Assembly (NCBI GenBank): GCA_947623455.1
Contig: OX392536.1
Coordinates: forward strand, 6,815,282 to 6,879,281
Direction of reading: 5' to 3'
DNA: 64,000 nt
Origin: Mimachlamys varia
Lineage: Eukaryota; Mollusca; Bivalvia; Pectinida; Pectinidae
Position numbers and translations under genes: made by a program
Notes under the pieces: model-generated
What the model saw: the letters and a program-made list of their open reading frames with translations, nothing else
Database searches by the model: none
What the model was told of the DNA's origin: nothing
In this document: piece after piece, positions 24,180-35,962 of the stretch
How positions within the stretch are numbered: the stretch's first letter is position 1
How the letters are laid out: each line of letters begins with the position of its first letter

Positions 24180-24710
24180 GTTATATATACTGAGTTTGTT
24201 TTGTACAAAAACAAGAATTAAAAAAAAATCAGAGAATACCAAAGCGTCAACAAAACAATAATCCGAACTAAAAAACTAGGGGCAAAATTTGAACGAAGGA
24301 AAGATTTACATGGAAACTCTCGTAAAAGCACAAGAGAATAAGACCAGGTGTTCCGGAAGAGTAAGCGTCTTCTGCTTCATCGACGACACCCGCCATGCAA
24401 ATCTTGGTCACATTCAAGTAAGCATCAATCCCCAAAATGAGAACCGAGTCATCATTATCATCACATCAAGTAAATACACGAACAAGCAAACTCGAAAACG
24501 TCAATCTTCATATCACACAAAGAAAACTTAATTTGCGAGCTTTCGAAAACGTCTGTTTCCTTTGTCAAGCAAAGAGTACAATAGTCGGCGTTCTAACCGC
24601 TGAAATCCGCCCACTACCCCAAGTAGGGCGGGTTAGAAAAGTCAGCTGTCAAATACGTGGTGCGACATTTCGTCCAATTGTACTCTAATACTACAGGTAG
24701 ACAGGGGGAT
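24180..24710. repeat. second copy of the 22.42-22.67 kb repeat, interrupted
   Basis: Left part 24,180-24,223 and right part about 24,528-24,705 match 22,420-22,670. The interruption is exactly one tail-module copy, so 22.4 kb is a paralogous empty site. Confidence 0.8.
24226..24528 (-). mobile_element. 5'-truncated retroelement tail, insertion with defined ends
   Basis: Reverse copy, longest clean example of the module (about 300 bp). It runs from an A-run plus TCAGAGAATACCAAAGCG, through CCTCGTAAAAG, CCAGGTGTTCCGGAAGAG, the CATCGACGACACCCGCCATG word and GAGAACCGAGTCATCATT, to CATATCACACAAAGAA. It splits the repeat described at 24,180-24,710. The A/T-rich 3' junction and variable 5' truncation fit target-primed reverse transcription. 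Confidence 0.8.
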
Positions 24711-24816
24711 GGGTAAGATGTTTACCAATTCCGTCCCTTATTGGGGCAAACTACAAAACTACAAAACAAACTAAGTATACATCATATATAACAAACTTAC
24801 GAATCTTATTCCTAAT

Positions 24817-25175
24817 TATCATCATAATTGTTCGTATAAAATTTACTGATATTGTTAAGGATACATTTTTACCAGTAAAATATCGAAAATTGTTCATTCT
24901 ATAAAAGTGATATTTTTCACTAGTGAAAAATATCACTTTTCTGATTTGACCAATCAGAATGCTGTTTACAAACGCCGTTTAGGAACATCAAAAGCTGCCA
25001 TTGCAGATTTTCCTATTAAAAATGAAATAACAGAATATCTAACAGTATCCTCAGTAACACCAAACATATTTCACTCGTGTGGCTAATATTTTGATATTAT
25101 ATCAAAATATTAAAATATTAGTCCCACTCTTGAAATAAATTTGGTATTACTGAAGACACCGTTAGATATCTATAT
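24817..25175. mobile_element. composite fold-back element
   Basis: Two palindromic parts. A perfect 38-bp palindrome lies at 24,903-24,940. A fold-back of about 140 bp lies at about 25,033-25,172, with arms carrying CAGTAACACCAAACAT and its inverse, meeting at TTTTGATATTATATCAAAA. The same composite is present in the last intron of the unit 1 gene (49.42-50.85 kb), there split by a further insertion of about 1.07 kb. Confidence 0.75.
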
Positions 25176-26159
25176 CTTGTACATTGAGTTTTTTCTACTG
25201 GTGACATCATTAAGCCCAACGAATCATCGACGAGCGTTGTAACTGTGCTGGTAGCAAGACTCCGTGCTAGCTTTATCTTTACAGCCCATCGTACACAGAA
25301 TCGACAATATTCAACTCAACAAGAAGCTGCCTGTGATACGACAGAGAGTGTCTATAAATATCAGCTTTATCTGTAGTTACTGTTGTTCGTGTCATCAATA
25401 CAAGAAACATACTTAGGCTACCTAACTAAACTCGTGAAAATATTCATATCTACATGTATATGTGACCCAATAATTAATAATAATTTTCACGAAAATTCAA
25501 AAATTGGTATCTCCCTTTGACAAGGAACAGAAACAAAATTAAACAAAATAGCATTCTTTTGAAAAAATAAAAAAACAGAAATAAATGAAGAAATTGAAAA
25601 AAAAAACAAATCTTTTCTTTCTACTGAAATGCTATTTTGGTATTTTCATCACAGATGAATTCATGAAAATCCCTACAAATGAATGTTGAAGAATCGTTTT
25701 ATAAAAACCAAGCTCGTTAAAGCCGGTATCGTCCGAGGTAAAATAAAATAAAAAACAAATATATCATACATTTTAAATTGGATATGTGGTCGTATATAAG
25801 ATGAAATGGTTAAGAATGCATAATCCGCTGAATGGAGTAAGGACATGATATAGGAATACTAAAGCAACCCTGTCCCTCAAAATGGACCACGTACCTGTTC
25901 TAGTTGTACGCTTCGGTTGTAATTGACTCTAACAGTGATGCTGGGTTAAACAGCCTTAGCCATAGAACTAATGAGACTAATATACCGATACTGAAGATGT
26001 GAGGGTCCTTAATGAAGTGAAAATGCATTAGGCTTTATTCTAATCAACTAAAGGCTATACAAAAGTGTCTATGTAACATTCATTTGTAAACCTTCAAAAT
26101 TTGTTTCAAAAGTGCAAGTCCAAATAACAAAAATATGCTAGCTTAAGTACACGTACCAA
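25176..26159. other. no recognisable feature
   Basis: AT-rich non-coding DNA without detected repeats. Confidence 0.5.
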
Positions 26160-26465
26160 ACCTTGAGTATGCACATCGTGCATACATGGTGTACACACCG
26201 TACCTATATAGTGCATAAATCGTGGACACACCGTTCACACATATTGCATAAATTGTGCACACACCGTTCACACATATTGCATACACCGTGTACACACCGT
26301 TCACAGATCGTGCATACATCGTGCACATTCCGTTCACACATAGGTCATACATCGTAAATACGTTGTGTACATACCGTTCACACATCGTGCACACATCTTT
26401 CACATAGTGCATACACTTTTAAACATCGTGCATACAGCGTTGTCAACTCGTTCACACATGGTGTA
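26160..26465. repeat. 33-bp tandem repeat, about 9 units
   Basis: Units resemble ACACCGTTCACACATATTGC followed by ATAAATTGTGCAC, with variants. A unit length divisible by three keeps frames open on both strands, which explains the His/Cys-rich ORFs at 26,143-26,412. Confidence 0.9.
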
Positions 26466-26639
26466 CGCAATTAAGCTATATAATTTAGACGAAATATTTA
26501 TGTACAATTAATTTGTAAACTTTAAAATCACCTTACATAATTGAAAATCATCAAGAATATAGTACAGTTGTGGAGAATAACGCTCCAAAAATTGAGTGCC
26601 CACATCATGCACAGACCTTTTCATGATGATGACCAAGTA

Positions 26640-26855
26640 ATCAAACTTATATGAATCACTCTTGTTGGCCTGGAATCAAACGCACGAGAGGTCTGAATGT
26701 TGGAGGCTCTGGAGTACCCGATAAAAACCTACGTCGTTGGGCAGGTGACCCCATACCTTTACATATTCGGTCAATTAATCGAACTCCGGCCGCTTTGGTG
26801 AAAGGTAAGTTGCCTATCAACTCCACCACCCGACCACCCTTATCTTGTTAGCATT
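26640..26855 (-). mobile_element. tRNA-derived SINE, family B
   Basis: Reverse strand. A tRNA-like head (about 26,800-26,852) is followed by a central segment related to the CGGAGGTTTTCTCCGGGTGC block of the 32.2-kb copy, then a tail with the CAACAAGAGTGATTCATATA word. The ORF at 26,651-26,851 is an artefact. This copy is more diverged than the one at 32.16-32.37 kb. Confidence 0.75.
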
Positions 26856-28560
26856 GTATTGCCCATACTGATAATGAAAAAAAACATGTCTTTTATATAA
26901 CACACTGTGAGGAATAAGCATCAAATGCGCAGATCCTAACATGTTCCTTTTTAAGCAGACATTTACTAGATAATAACTGGTGGTATTTCCTTAATTTTAG
27001 AAAAAAGGAGGAAGTAATATGCTGCAAAGAAAGGAAGATGATGAATGCTAAATGACACGAATGCAACACCTCGCCTGGTGCACCCGATGCCATTATCTAA
27101 CCAACTGCCGGGAATCATCTTTATCTGCAGAAGTGATTTGATAAAAAAAAAAAAACAGCATTACTCTGAATGAAACAAATATGTCTTTGTTTATTAAAGA
27201 ATTCTTTGAAATTCCCTTTTCATTTAATTGTGGTTAGGTATTACGCATGCCTGCAGATATTCTTACAGGAACTGAAATCCTGTTGACAAGATTTTCCAAA
27301 AAGGTCAAACATATCTATCTATGTGACCTGTATCCGAGCAGGCCGACCTTGTTTACTAGATTCAATAATGCAGAGGATGTGTCTTCAATCCTGAAAATAG
27401 AGACCAGTGATTTCGATTCAAGCACTTGTTTTTAATCACAAAGAGAATCAGGCCTCGTGCTGTGTTACGTAAATGAGCCCCGGAAGATGTACGATATCGG
27501 CGCTAATTAAGCCTGGATTCATCTCCGTTTACAGGTGGTGCTACAATGATCTGTGTGAGAAAGAGGATAAACTGTTCAGGGAGCTCCATAATCTACAACA
27601 TTTTTAAAACCACCTAGCGAAAAAAAAACTTTTTTTTTCGATCTTGTGATAAAGGGGGCGTCCGCATCATGACTCATGTATTACTGTCAGTAAAGACATC
27701 AAGACGCAATATTATATTGTTGGTTTATTTTTTAACAATGAACAAGCACGTGTGGAGCTAACACGTTTCGATATCAGAATAACCGTGAGATTGCAATAAA
27801 TATGTCGAAAATATATTGATGGCGTCATTTCTGATGATCTGAAGTCATGTGTTGTTACTGGTCAAGTTTTTTATCAGTTGTGTTATGTTCTCAAGATCAC
27901 ATGGTCTTATTATACAGTACTCACGGTTTTATTAATGTTAAGTTAATGAATTCTGTTTTAGAATAGGCGCGGTCAGTGTCAGAGATGGCCTTAGTCGGAA
28001 TAAAAGGGATTTAAAGAGATTTGTTTTTTCATTTGTATCTTATCTTTCACCATAGATACATGTAGGTATTTGCTTTCTAATGTAGGTAACGCCAGTTGTC
28101 TAAACGTTTATTGTCATATAGAGACGTTATTTATATGATGGCACTATTAAATGGTAATGTTTATTACAATTTTACTGAAATAATATACCAAAGTTCATTC
28201 GATAACGGCTACCTTTACAGGTTTATTTGATTACAATATGAAGCTAATGAGACACCTTATCGATCCAAAATCCGAAGTCAAAGCCCCATGACACCGACAA
28301 ACATAACCGTTTTCCCAAATCTGTCTCATCATGCAATGGTAAAGAATAGTTTGAAGATCCAGTTGATATTTACAAATACTAAAAGAGGCTCTACTGGAAA
28401 TTATTAGTTGTATGATGAAATAGGAGCTGTTTATATAAGAAGCAAAACATTTGAATAATAAGCATAGCAAGGCTTATCGATGTTTTATAACATTTTCCCC
28501 TGAGATTTGTGTTGATATATTGTAAAAACCTATATCATGTGAGAAACACTCTCTTATTTC
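26856..28560. other. no recognisable feature
   Basis: Non-coding. ORFs here are short and without domains. A T-run lies at about 27,632. Confidence 0.5.
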
Positions 28561-28564
28561 ATGT

Positions 28565-28692
28565 TTCGCTTACTCTTCCAGAACACTTGGTCTTATTCTC
28601 TTGTGCTTGAAGGGGTCTTGTTCATATTTTGCCCCTACTTCAATCAATTTTGAGTTCGGATTATGGTTTTGTTGTAGCTTTGGTATTCTCTT
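28565..28692 (+). repeat. retroelement 3'-tail module
   Basis: Forward copy from GCTTACTCTTCCAGAACACT to TTTGGTATTCTCTTA. Confidence 0.85.
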
Positions 28693-28734
28693 ATTATTTC
28701 CGTTTGTTTAGTATAAAGCTTGCCCGTGTTAAGA

Positions 28735-29170
28735 AAGGGTGTCAAAATGATTGAACCTTGACATGACATCATGATTTCGGTGCCGAAATGCGACAGAGGT
28801 GATGTGATCAATTCAAAAAATTCATAATATTTACCATTAATAGCCATTATACAACACAGAATGATAAAACAAATGGTTCTAAGTAAACATTGTTTGGAAA
28901 TTGATGGCTGATTGGTTTTCTCCAAAACAAAAGGAAAATCAAGGAAAAAGTTTGAAATTGTAGACAGTCAAAGCGAATCTCCATTTTTTTTTAAAAATCT
29001 ATCTGGTCGATGGAATAAGAGAATAATACTATTGTGTAATTATAGCATAAAAAGTGTACAATAAAAAAGAAATCTTCCTGTCTCCGGATTTTCATATTTG
29101 AAAATCGATTGGGCAGACCTCCCTTATTTAACCCCTCTGGTCGGGAAGAATCTTATAATTTTGTTAATCT
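28735..29170. repeat. diverged relative of the 7.23-7.53 and 7.86-7.96 kb repeats
   Basis: Shares the GATGTGATCAATTCAAAA, AAGGAAAAAGTTTGAAATT and TGGTCGGGAAGAATCTTATA-type words with the region around 7.3-8.0 kb. Its inverted arms are mostly lost. Confidence 0.5.
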
Positions 29171-30110
29171 TAACAATAACAATTTTCTATTCGGTTTCAA
29201 GATATTTTCTTATTATGGTAACAATAAAAATTATCTAACTAGTTTTTTTTTAATGATGGTCTTATATTATTAGGTGTTTTCTTCCTTAACACTGTCCGTC
29301 CCCAAGGTAGGCCGTAGACTAAAAGATAGAATGTAACCCGTTACGTTGTGATGAAGATGCATTTAGATCAGGTATGGTTTTGGGAATGGATTGGTGATAA
29401 TGATAATTGATTTTTTTTCTCTTATACATGGAAAAAACAAGCTTCATTTATTATTTGTAAACATATCAGCTTGCATGTACAAGGACAGGTTTGGAATTTC
29501 AAGACGCAAATCTTTCAGACAAATAGATGCAAAGGATTGATGTTAACAAAACATAGGTGAATTTTGCTGACGTGACATATTTTGATCGCTTTGCGTCGTA
29601 TACCGTACGTCGTACGTAAACGTTTTACTTATTTAACATAGATATTCCCTGCGTTAAAGGAAATATTGCCAGAGGGTTTATTTGTAAACCTTCGTGCAAT
29701 GTGTCCACAAGTGATCTGTTAACCTTTTGGCAAGGGAAAGCAAAGTGGACGATAGTTTGTATACAGAATGTACAGTGTTTCTGTTTTCACTAGGAATTTT
29801 TTTTTATTCGGCGAGAATCATTCCTAAAAGAATATGGTATTGTAAAATTGGGGTTGCTACAAACAATAATAAGTCAATATTTCAAAAAATCTTCCTCGTC
29901 AGATATAAATGTACTACAGTCAAGATATGTGTATACATGGAAAAATGGAAAGATCTTTAAATTCGTTATCTAAATTGTTATTTTAATTACCCCAAAAACA
30001 ATCCGTTTTCGTTTGAGGAAGTTTGACTTTTGGTTACATTTTGTTCATCTGAACCCAGGAAAACCTTTTTTGGATAAAAGTGACATTAGAAAATGAAAAC
30101 AAATTGTCTC
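29171..30110. other. no recognisable feature
   Basis: Non-coding, no repeat match found. Confidence 0.5.
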
Positions 30111-30113
30111 GCT

Positions 30114-30985
30114 TATTGGCTGGAGGTGTGAGGCAACAAAAAGGGGAACGCTGACAAGAATGTGAGGCAACAAGAGGGGGATCGCTGACTAGAGTGTGAG
30201 GCAACAAAGGGGTATCGCTGACTAGAGCGTGAGGCAACAAAGGTGGGATTGCTGACTGGAGTGTGAGGCAACGAATGGGGGGATCGATGGCTGGATGTTT
30301 GAGGTAACAAACAGGGGGTCGCTTGCTGGATGTGTGAGGCAACAAAGGGGAATCTCTGACTAGAGGTGTGAGACAACAAAGGAGGGTCGCTGACTAGAGT
30401 TTGAGGCAACAAATGTGGGATTGCTGACTAGAGTGTGAGGCAACAAAGGTGGGATTGCTGACTGGAGTGTGAGGCAACGAATGGGGGGATCGATGGCTGG
30501 ATGTTTGAGGTAACAAACAGGGGGTCGCTTGCTGGATGTGTGAGGCAACAAAGGGGAATCTCTGACTAGAGGTGTGAGACAACAAAGGAGGGTCGCTGAC
30601 TAGAGTTTGAGGCAACAAATGTGGGATTGCTGACTGGAGTGTGAGGCAACAAAGGGGGGATCGCTGACTAGAATGTTAGGCATCAAAGGGGGGGGGGGGG
30701 TCGCTGACTGGAGTGTGAGGCAACAAAAGGGGGATCGCTGATAGGATGTGTGAGGCTACAAAGGTGAATGTTTGACTTGAGGTGTGAGGCAACAAAGGGG
30801 GAATCGCTGATGGTTTGGGTTATGAGGATACAAAGGGGGATAGCTGGCTGTTGGCTGGAGGTGTGAGGCAACACAGGGGGATTTTTATCTTTGTCTGGAT
30901 GTTTAGGGCAACAAATGGAGAAATCGCTGGCTCTTTACTGGAAGTGTTGGGCAACAAAGGGGGGATCACTGATTACATTTTTTGT
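30114..30985. repeat. 34-bp minisatellite with 206-bp higher-order repeat
   Basis: About 25 units resembling GTGTGAGGCAACAAAGGGGG plus ATCGCTGACTAGA. The block starting at 30,261 recurs at 30,467 almost unchanged, giving a six-unit higher-order period of 206 bp. Units after 30,680 are longer and more diverged. The Pro/Ser/His-rich reverse ORFs (up to 103 codons) are translations of this array and not genes. Confidence 0.95.
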
Positions 30986-31487
30986 ATAGGCTGAAATTGT
31001 GAGGTAACACTTGGAAAATCGCTGTTTTTGGGTCTTTCTGCAATATATATACAATATACAAGTTTCGGGATGGTAATGCCATCGGATACATTTGGAAACT
31101 GATATTTGTGGTAATAGTTGGCCTTCTGTTTCCAAATGTTTGGTTTGTACAGAGAAATAACACTAGTCAAACTTCAACAAAAGATAATCTAGAATTAGTT
31201 GACACATTTCAAAGATTAAATCAATTAGTATTAGACAGAAATATATTCCAGTGGTTGACAAATAGGCAAATTGGCTAATTGACAAAAAAAATATATTTCG
31301 CAATCACAAAATATTTTTTTTAAGTTGTTATATTTTGCTTACAAGAAAGGCATTGTTTTTGACTTTGTATACATAGTGTTTTATCCATTAAATCTCATCA
31401 AAGAAATGGAGTTACCAATGCCTACAGATCGTATAGTTTCGATTTTCGTAATGTATGCTCATGATTATACTTATACGATTCCCATAT

Positions 31488-31615
31488 TGTTGCCTCACAC
31501 TTCCAGCCAAAATCAAGCGATTCGCCCTTTGTTGCCTCACACCTCCATTCAACGGTCAGTGATTCCCCCTTTGTTGCCTAACACCTCCAGTCAACAGCCA
31601 GCGATCCCCCCTGTA
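31488..31615. repeat. inverted cluster of the same minisatellite
   Basis: Three to four units in the opposite orientation (TTGTTGCCTCACACCTCC words), 500 bp beyond the main array, making a long inverted repeat of satellite units. Confidence 0.85.
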
Positions 31616-31719
31616 CGTCTGAGGAAAGAGTCGCTGTCAAATCGGCGATGACGCAAGGACAAAAATGCACGAACATTACGTCATTACCTGCCTCCAACAA
31701 ATACATAGTTAATATTTTG

Positions 31720-31800
31720 TTCATATTTTGCCCCCAATTTAATCGTTTTTGAGTTCGATTTATGGACTCGTTGACGCTTCGCTAAATTCTGATTTTTTTA
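31720..31800 (+). repeat. retroelement 3'-tail module, terminal fragment
   Basis: Forward copy from TTTGTTCATATTTTGCCCCC to CGCTAAATTCTGATTTTTT. Confidence 0.75.
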
Positions 31801-31852
31801 TATCAATGCCTTTCACATTTATACCTTTTCTTAAATTATATTGAATTTATAA

Positions 31853-32147
31853 ATGATATGACGATGGACGTTTTTGAGTTTGCTTATTACTGTGTTTACT
31901 TGTTGTGATGACACTGATGACTCGGATTTCATTTCGATTGACTGATGCTTACTTGGATCTGACCAAGATTTACATGACAGGTTTCGTCGATGAAGCAGAA
32001 TACGCGTACCCTTCCGGAACACCTGGTCTTATTCTCTTGTGCTTTTACGAGAATCTCCGTGTAAATATTCCCTATGTTCCTATATGTTGCCCCTAGTTTA
32101 ATCGATTTTGAGTTCGGATTATGGTTTTGTTAACGCTCTGGTATTCT
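31853..32147 (+). mobile_element. retroelement 3'-tail, long forward copy
   Basis: About 295 bp with all landmarks. It starts upstream of the ACTTGTTGTGATGACACTGA region and ends in GGTATTCTCTGA. It begins and ends at nearly the same places as the 24.2-kb insertion. Confidence 0.85.
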
Positions 32148-32156
32148 CTGACCTGT

Positions 32157-32367
32157 TATGAAACAACTTATAACAACTTATATGAATCCCTCTTGTTGGC
32201 TCGGATGTTAGTGCGCGAAGGGTCTAATTTTAGAGGGAAACGCAGCACCCGGAGAAAACCTCCGTGGTCGGGCAGGTGACCCATACCTTTTCACGTCCGT
32301 TCGGGGAATCGAAATCCGGCCTCCATGGTGAAAGGCAAGTGCGCTATCCACTGTACCATCAAACCAA
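32157..32367 (-). mobile_element. tRNA-derived SINE, family B
   Basis: Reverse strand. Pol III promoter: box A-like ACAGTGGATAGCGCACTTGC and box B-like GGATTTCGATTCCC, spaced as in a tRNA. A central block CGGAGGTTTTCTCCGGGTGC follows, then a tail. It lies directly beside the tail-module copy ending at 32,147. The central block recalls conserved SINE domains known from molluscs (possibly the MetaSINE type), which needs comparison. Confidence 0.8.
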
Positions 32368-32649
32368 AATATTCAGAGATATCCCGCCTTCATTACTCCA
32401 ACAACCCAGGTGAAGTATAAAATGGTCTGAGATTGGTGTTGCGGTATCTTTGCTGAAGCACTTTGGTTAGGTGGCACTATAAACGATGGCGTTGGAAGCA
32501 CGGTCCCAGGTCCCACTACCAACAGATCACAATACATCTCAAGCACAGGGAAGTATTATCCTATTGGCATATCTAATACAAGTAGTTAGCGCCTGAAAGT
32601 GTATTTTTCAAAATAGTATATCTAAGCACTTTAAATCGTTTGAGGAAAA

Positions 32650-33285
32650 AATCAGAGAATACCAAAGCGTCAACAAAACTATAATCCGAACACACAAGTA
32701 CAAGAGAATATGACCAGGTATTCAGGAAGAGTAAACGTCTTCTGCTTCATCGACGACATCTGTCATGTAATTCTTGGTCACATTCGAGATAACATCAATC
32801 TTCAAAATGAGAACCGAGTCATTATTGTTAATCACAACAAGTAAACAAACTAATAAACAAACTCAAAAACGTTTATATTCATATCACACAAACATACAAA
32901 ATAGTTGTCGATGAGATCAAGATGACGACCATAAAACTGCATTTCCCGAATTCCTGTTGCGTAAGTTTTTTTGTCATCTTGTTGACATCTATCACGAAAA
33001 TACCGATATCTAGAGCAAGCCCTAGAATAACGAATCAACTGTGACATGTAAACAACATGTTGTGAGAAGCAGGGTTGATACTATTAAATAAAGGGAAAGT
33101 TCACGACGGGAAAATCCAAATAGCCACGTTTGTCATACAGCTTAGTAGTGAGTTTAATAAAGGGCAAGGTAAGCCCTGATGTAGGAGAGTCTGTTGTGTC
33201 TTTAATCTCAAGTTCAGTAAGGTATATACGATCGAGTAGCTTATGTTAGCTGGATAAGGTGCTATATCAAATATTGTTTGTTTAT
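32650..33285 (-). pseudogene. reverse transcriptase C-terminal relic with 3' tail, reverse strand
   Basis: From the 5' side on the reverse strand: DRIYLTELEIKDTTDS (about 33,235-33,185), LTTKLYDKRG and DFPVVNFPF with shifts, then an open stretch starting MSQLIRYSRACSRYRYFRDR (33,047) and continuing to FYGRHLDLIDNYFVCL. The coding end is followed by the tail module (about 32,870-32,650) to TTTGGTATTCTCTGA. It shows the same RT-then-tail order as at 19.5 kb. Frameshifts and a deletion in the module make it inactive. Confidence 0.8.
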
Positions 33286-33869
33286 TGATTTTTAAGCAGT
33301 CACAACAAGTAGGCATACTGGAGAGCATGATCATTGATATATGGAATATTGATGACACAATAAGTACTTGTCTAATAAAATATTCAGCTCATTATATATT
33401 AGGTTACTATTTATAGATATAACCGGCCAAAGGCCTTGGATATGAAAGTATACGGAGGCGGCCGCCGGTACATGTTGTACACCAGCTTATGCACCAACCG
33501 CCACGTGGTGTTTGCCTAGATTTTCCCATATCTAGTTTATTGGCATACACTATCTAAGTACTTAATTTTTAGTTAATATAATATATATTTATAATGCACG
33601 CACATATGTACGATATACAAATAATATAAACATCAAGAAAAAACTACAAAATATACATAATTACTTACCTATAGGCCTAGTACAAAACAGACGGCAGACG
33701 GCCCACTCCACCATGCCCGTTCTTGAAACCGATATAAAAACCGAAACGGCTTTAGTCGGATAGTTGATACTAATTATTTAATTAAAATTTGATAAATTAT
33801 TTATGTTCGGTTAATATTTAATTACAGTTTAAATAAGTATTAGATTAATAGATGATAATTTTTTTTTGA
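33286..33869. other. no recognisable feature
   Basis: Non-coding. A GC-richer patch at 33,455-33,510 has no ORF of note. Confidence 0.5.
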
Positions 33870-34040
33870 CTATCTAAAAAGTGTTAGGAAGTTTATACTA
33901 CATAATGATACATTATATTTATCAATAAGACCAAGTAGGCGGCCATAAAACTTGCTTAAGTCTTCGTCAACATGCATCTTTTGTATCCCTGTGTTGTTAA
34001 TTGTGATTAAATGAATTACATTCGAAGGACAAGTTGTCAA
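33870..34040 (-). pseudogene. small fragment of the same RT C-terminus
   Basis: Reverse frame keeps DEDLSKFYGRLLGLIDKY, equivalent to FYGRHLDLIDNY of the 33-kb relic. Nothing else of the element is seen. Confidence 0.65.
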
Positions 34041-34468
34041 TAAACATTCATTGTGATTAATTACAGATACACAAAGCATAAATGTGATCAAAAGGGAAAA
34101 CATATATCGTACAACTGAAAAGCAGTGTTCAATTGATATATTTGAAGTTCTTTTAATAGTCTTGAAAAATGTGTCTTAAATCTGTTTCTAACCCCATACA
34201 ATATTTTATTCCAATCTCGGACTATTGTATAAACGTGACAACTGTTAGATAAATTTATGTGGTATATGACCTTCCGGACTTTTGATTGGATGAAAATTTA
34301 ACTTTGACCGGGAATCACATGATTCAATGCCACGTGCGGATTGTTGACGTCGGCATCGATTGGTGGCAAAGTCACAACTTGACGGAATATATACGAGATG
34401 ACGTCTTTTCGGGCAAATAGTCCGCGGTTCACTCTAGAAAACAACATTGCCACTGCAACGTAGAAACA

Positions 34469-34617
34469 GGTCACACGACTAATGGTTATTGGATATGAAA
34501 TTTATTTCACTCTCGTTAATTATTTTTCAAAGTTAATAAAGACACTTGCCATACTTTTACAAAATAATTACTTTGAATGAAATAATTCCATATCCAACAA
34601 CCATTCGTTGTGTTACC
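34469..34617. mobile_element. fold-back element, arms about 55 bp
   Basis: Left arm 34,469-34,527 (ACTAATGGTTATTGGATATG) and right arm 34,559-34,615 are inverted copies with roughly four in five bases pairing, around a loop of about 30 bp. Related sequence with one clear arm lies at 5.7-5.88 kb. Confidence 0.65.
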
Positions 34618-35887
34618 TCTATTTCCCAAACAATGCCTCATAATTTTATAAAACAATAACAAAAAATATGATGGTTTAAATGTTCTTTTAGAGGAAGCGA
34701 TCCTCATATATTGGATTGTATTTGTTTCGATTGATTGAAGTCAAAAAATATTTAAAAGTGCTATTTTTTCTTGGGTTAAAGCAAGTACAATTTTGATATA
34801 ATTCAACTAATCCATGTAATAAATTCAAATTTCATACAGAAGTTACCAAGCAGGTTTCCGTTTTTAAACCAATTTTGAACCGACATATTGTGCTAAATGG
34901 AAATCCAATAAGTCAGTAGCTGAATTAATTGTCAAAGGTGTGGCGCTATCGATCATACAGAAAGCAAAGCTGATAGTTGCCTTGGTACAAAACACCACCG
35001 CGATCTAAATCTGGATCTGGATGAGGTTCTTGGAGTAGTTTTGTCCATATTCTAAAAATATCTAATAAGAGAATGCTAGCTGTTAAATCCAATAGTACAT
35101 CCACATGAAATGTATCAAGCTGAAATGCTTTTCCTACCTCATAGCTATGTACAGTTATAAGAATTCGACAAATGAAGAACAACAATGCAACGTAATGAAC
35201 TTACCGTAAGGCTTTCTGAATATGAGACTCACCCTAATTGACAATGATGGCCTAGCCATGCACATACGCATCATTGCATCATGTTGCACGTTCAAGATTT
35301 ATGTATGACACGCAGGCTTCTCTGTAATTACGTTTGGACAATCCGACGTGGTTTATTTTGTTTCACTTTTTTTTACATTGCAGTAAATCAGTTGTATTAT
35401 TATATGCCGTGGAATTTTGGCATCGAATCATGATCATTGTGAAATGTATTATTCCAAAAAGTCTTCTATCAGTGTATTTAGTCTGGATTCACCTCTGTCA
35501 CGATACCAAAACCCGTTTATAAACCTCAGGGGCAAAACCAACTTATATGGAATCTTCCTGATAGACTGTTTTCCATGTCAGTGTCATTATCAATAAGCTC
35601 TTTATCAAACCCTTAAAGGAAGCAGACCATGAGCAAAGAGGCTGATTCTTGGAATATCCTAAATATGAATCATTAACATATATCAAATATGTTTTTTGTT
35701 AGAATAAACATCCAGATTGCAATCTTATCTCTCTACACACGTTGGCAGTCTATCTTAATTTGGCGTTTGCGCCCATGCGTTTCCCTACGTGTTGTAAATA
35801 CAATGTATACATAGTTCACGCTCATTTTTTACTCCATACATGAACAAGTATGATGTATTCTTTATAAAAGAATTTTTAATGACCAGC
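34618..35887. other. no recognisable feature
   Basis: Non-coding. Short ORFs without domains. Confidence 0.5.
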
Positions 35888-35962
35888 TATGTTTTGCCCC
35901 TGATTTAATCGATTTTGAGTTTTGATTATGATTTTGTTAACGCTTCGGTATTCTCTTATTTA
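35888..35962 (+). repeat. retroelement 3'-tail module, terminal fragment
   Basis: Forward, from TTTTGCCCCTGATTTAATCG to CTTCGGTATTCTCTTA. A separate forward piece of the middle of the module lies at 36,302-36,398 (TTTACATGGTGGGAGTCGTT to TTTCGGAACACCTGGT). Confidence 0.8.

Noticed and set aside
26143..26412. His/Cys-rich ORFs on both strands suggestive of metal binding
   Set aside because: They follow the 33-bp tandem repeat, whose length is a multiple of three.
30114..30680. Regular repeats that could be taken for CRISPR
   Set aside because: No distinct conserved repeat and unique spacer alternation; the whole unit is repeated. The context is eukaryotic and no cas genes are present.
30034..30874. 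Reverse ORFs with repeated LPHTSS/SDPPL motifs
   Set aside because: Translations of the 34-bp minisatellite; several frames are open at once.
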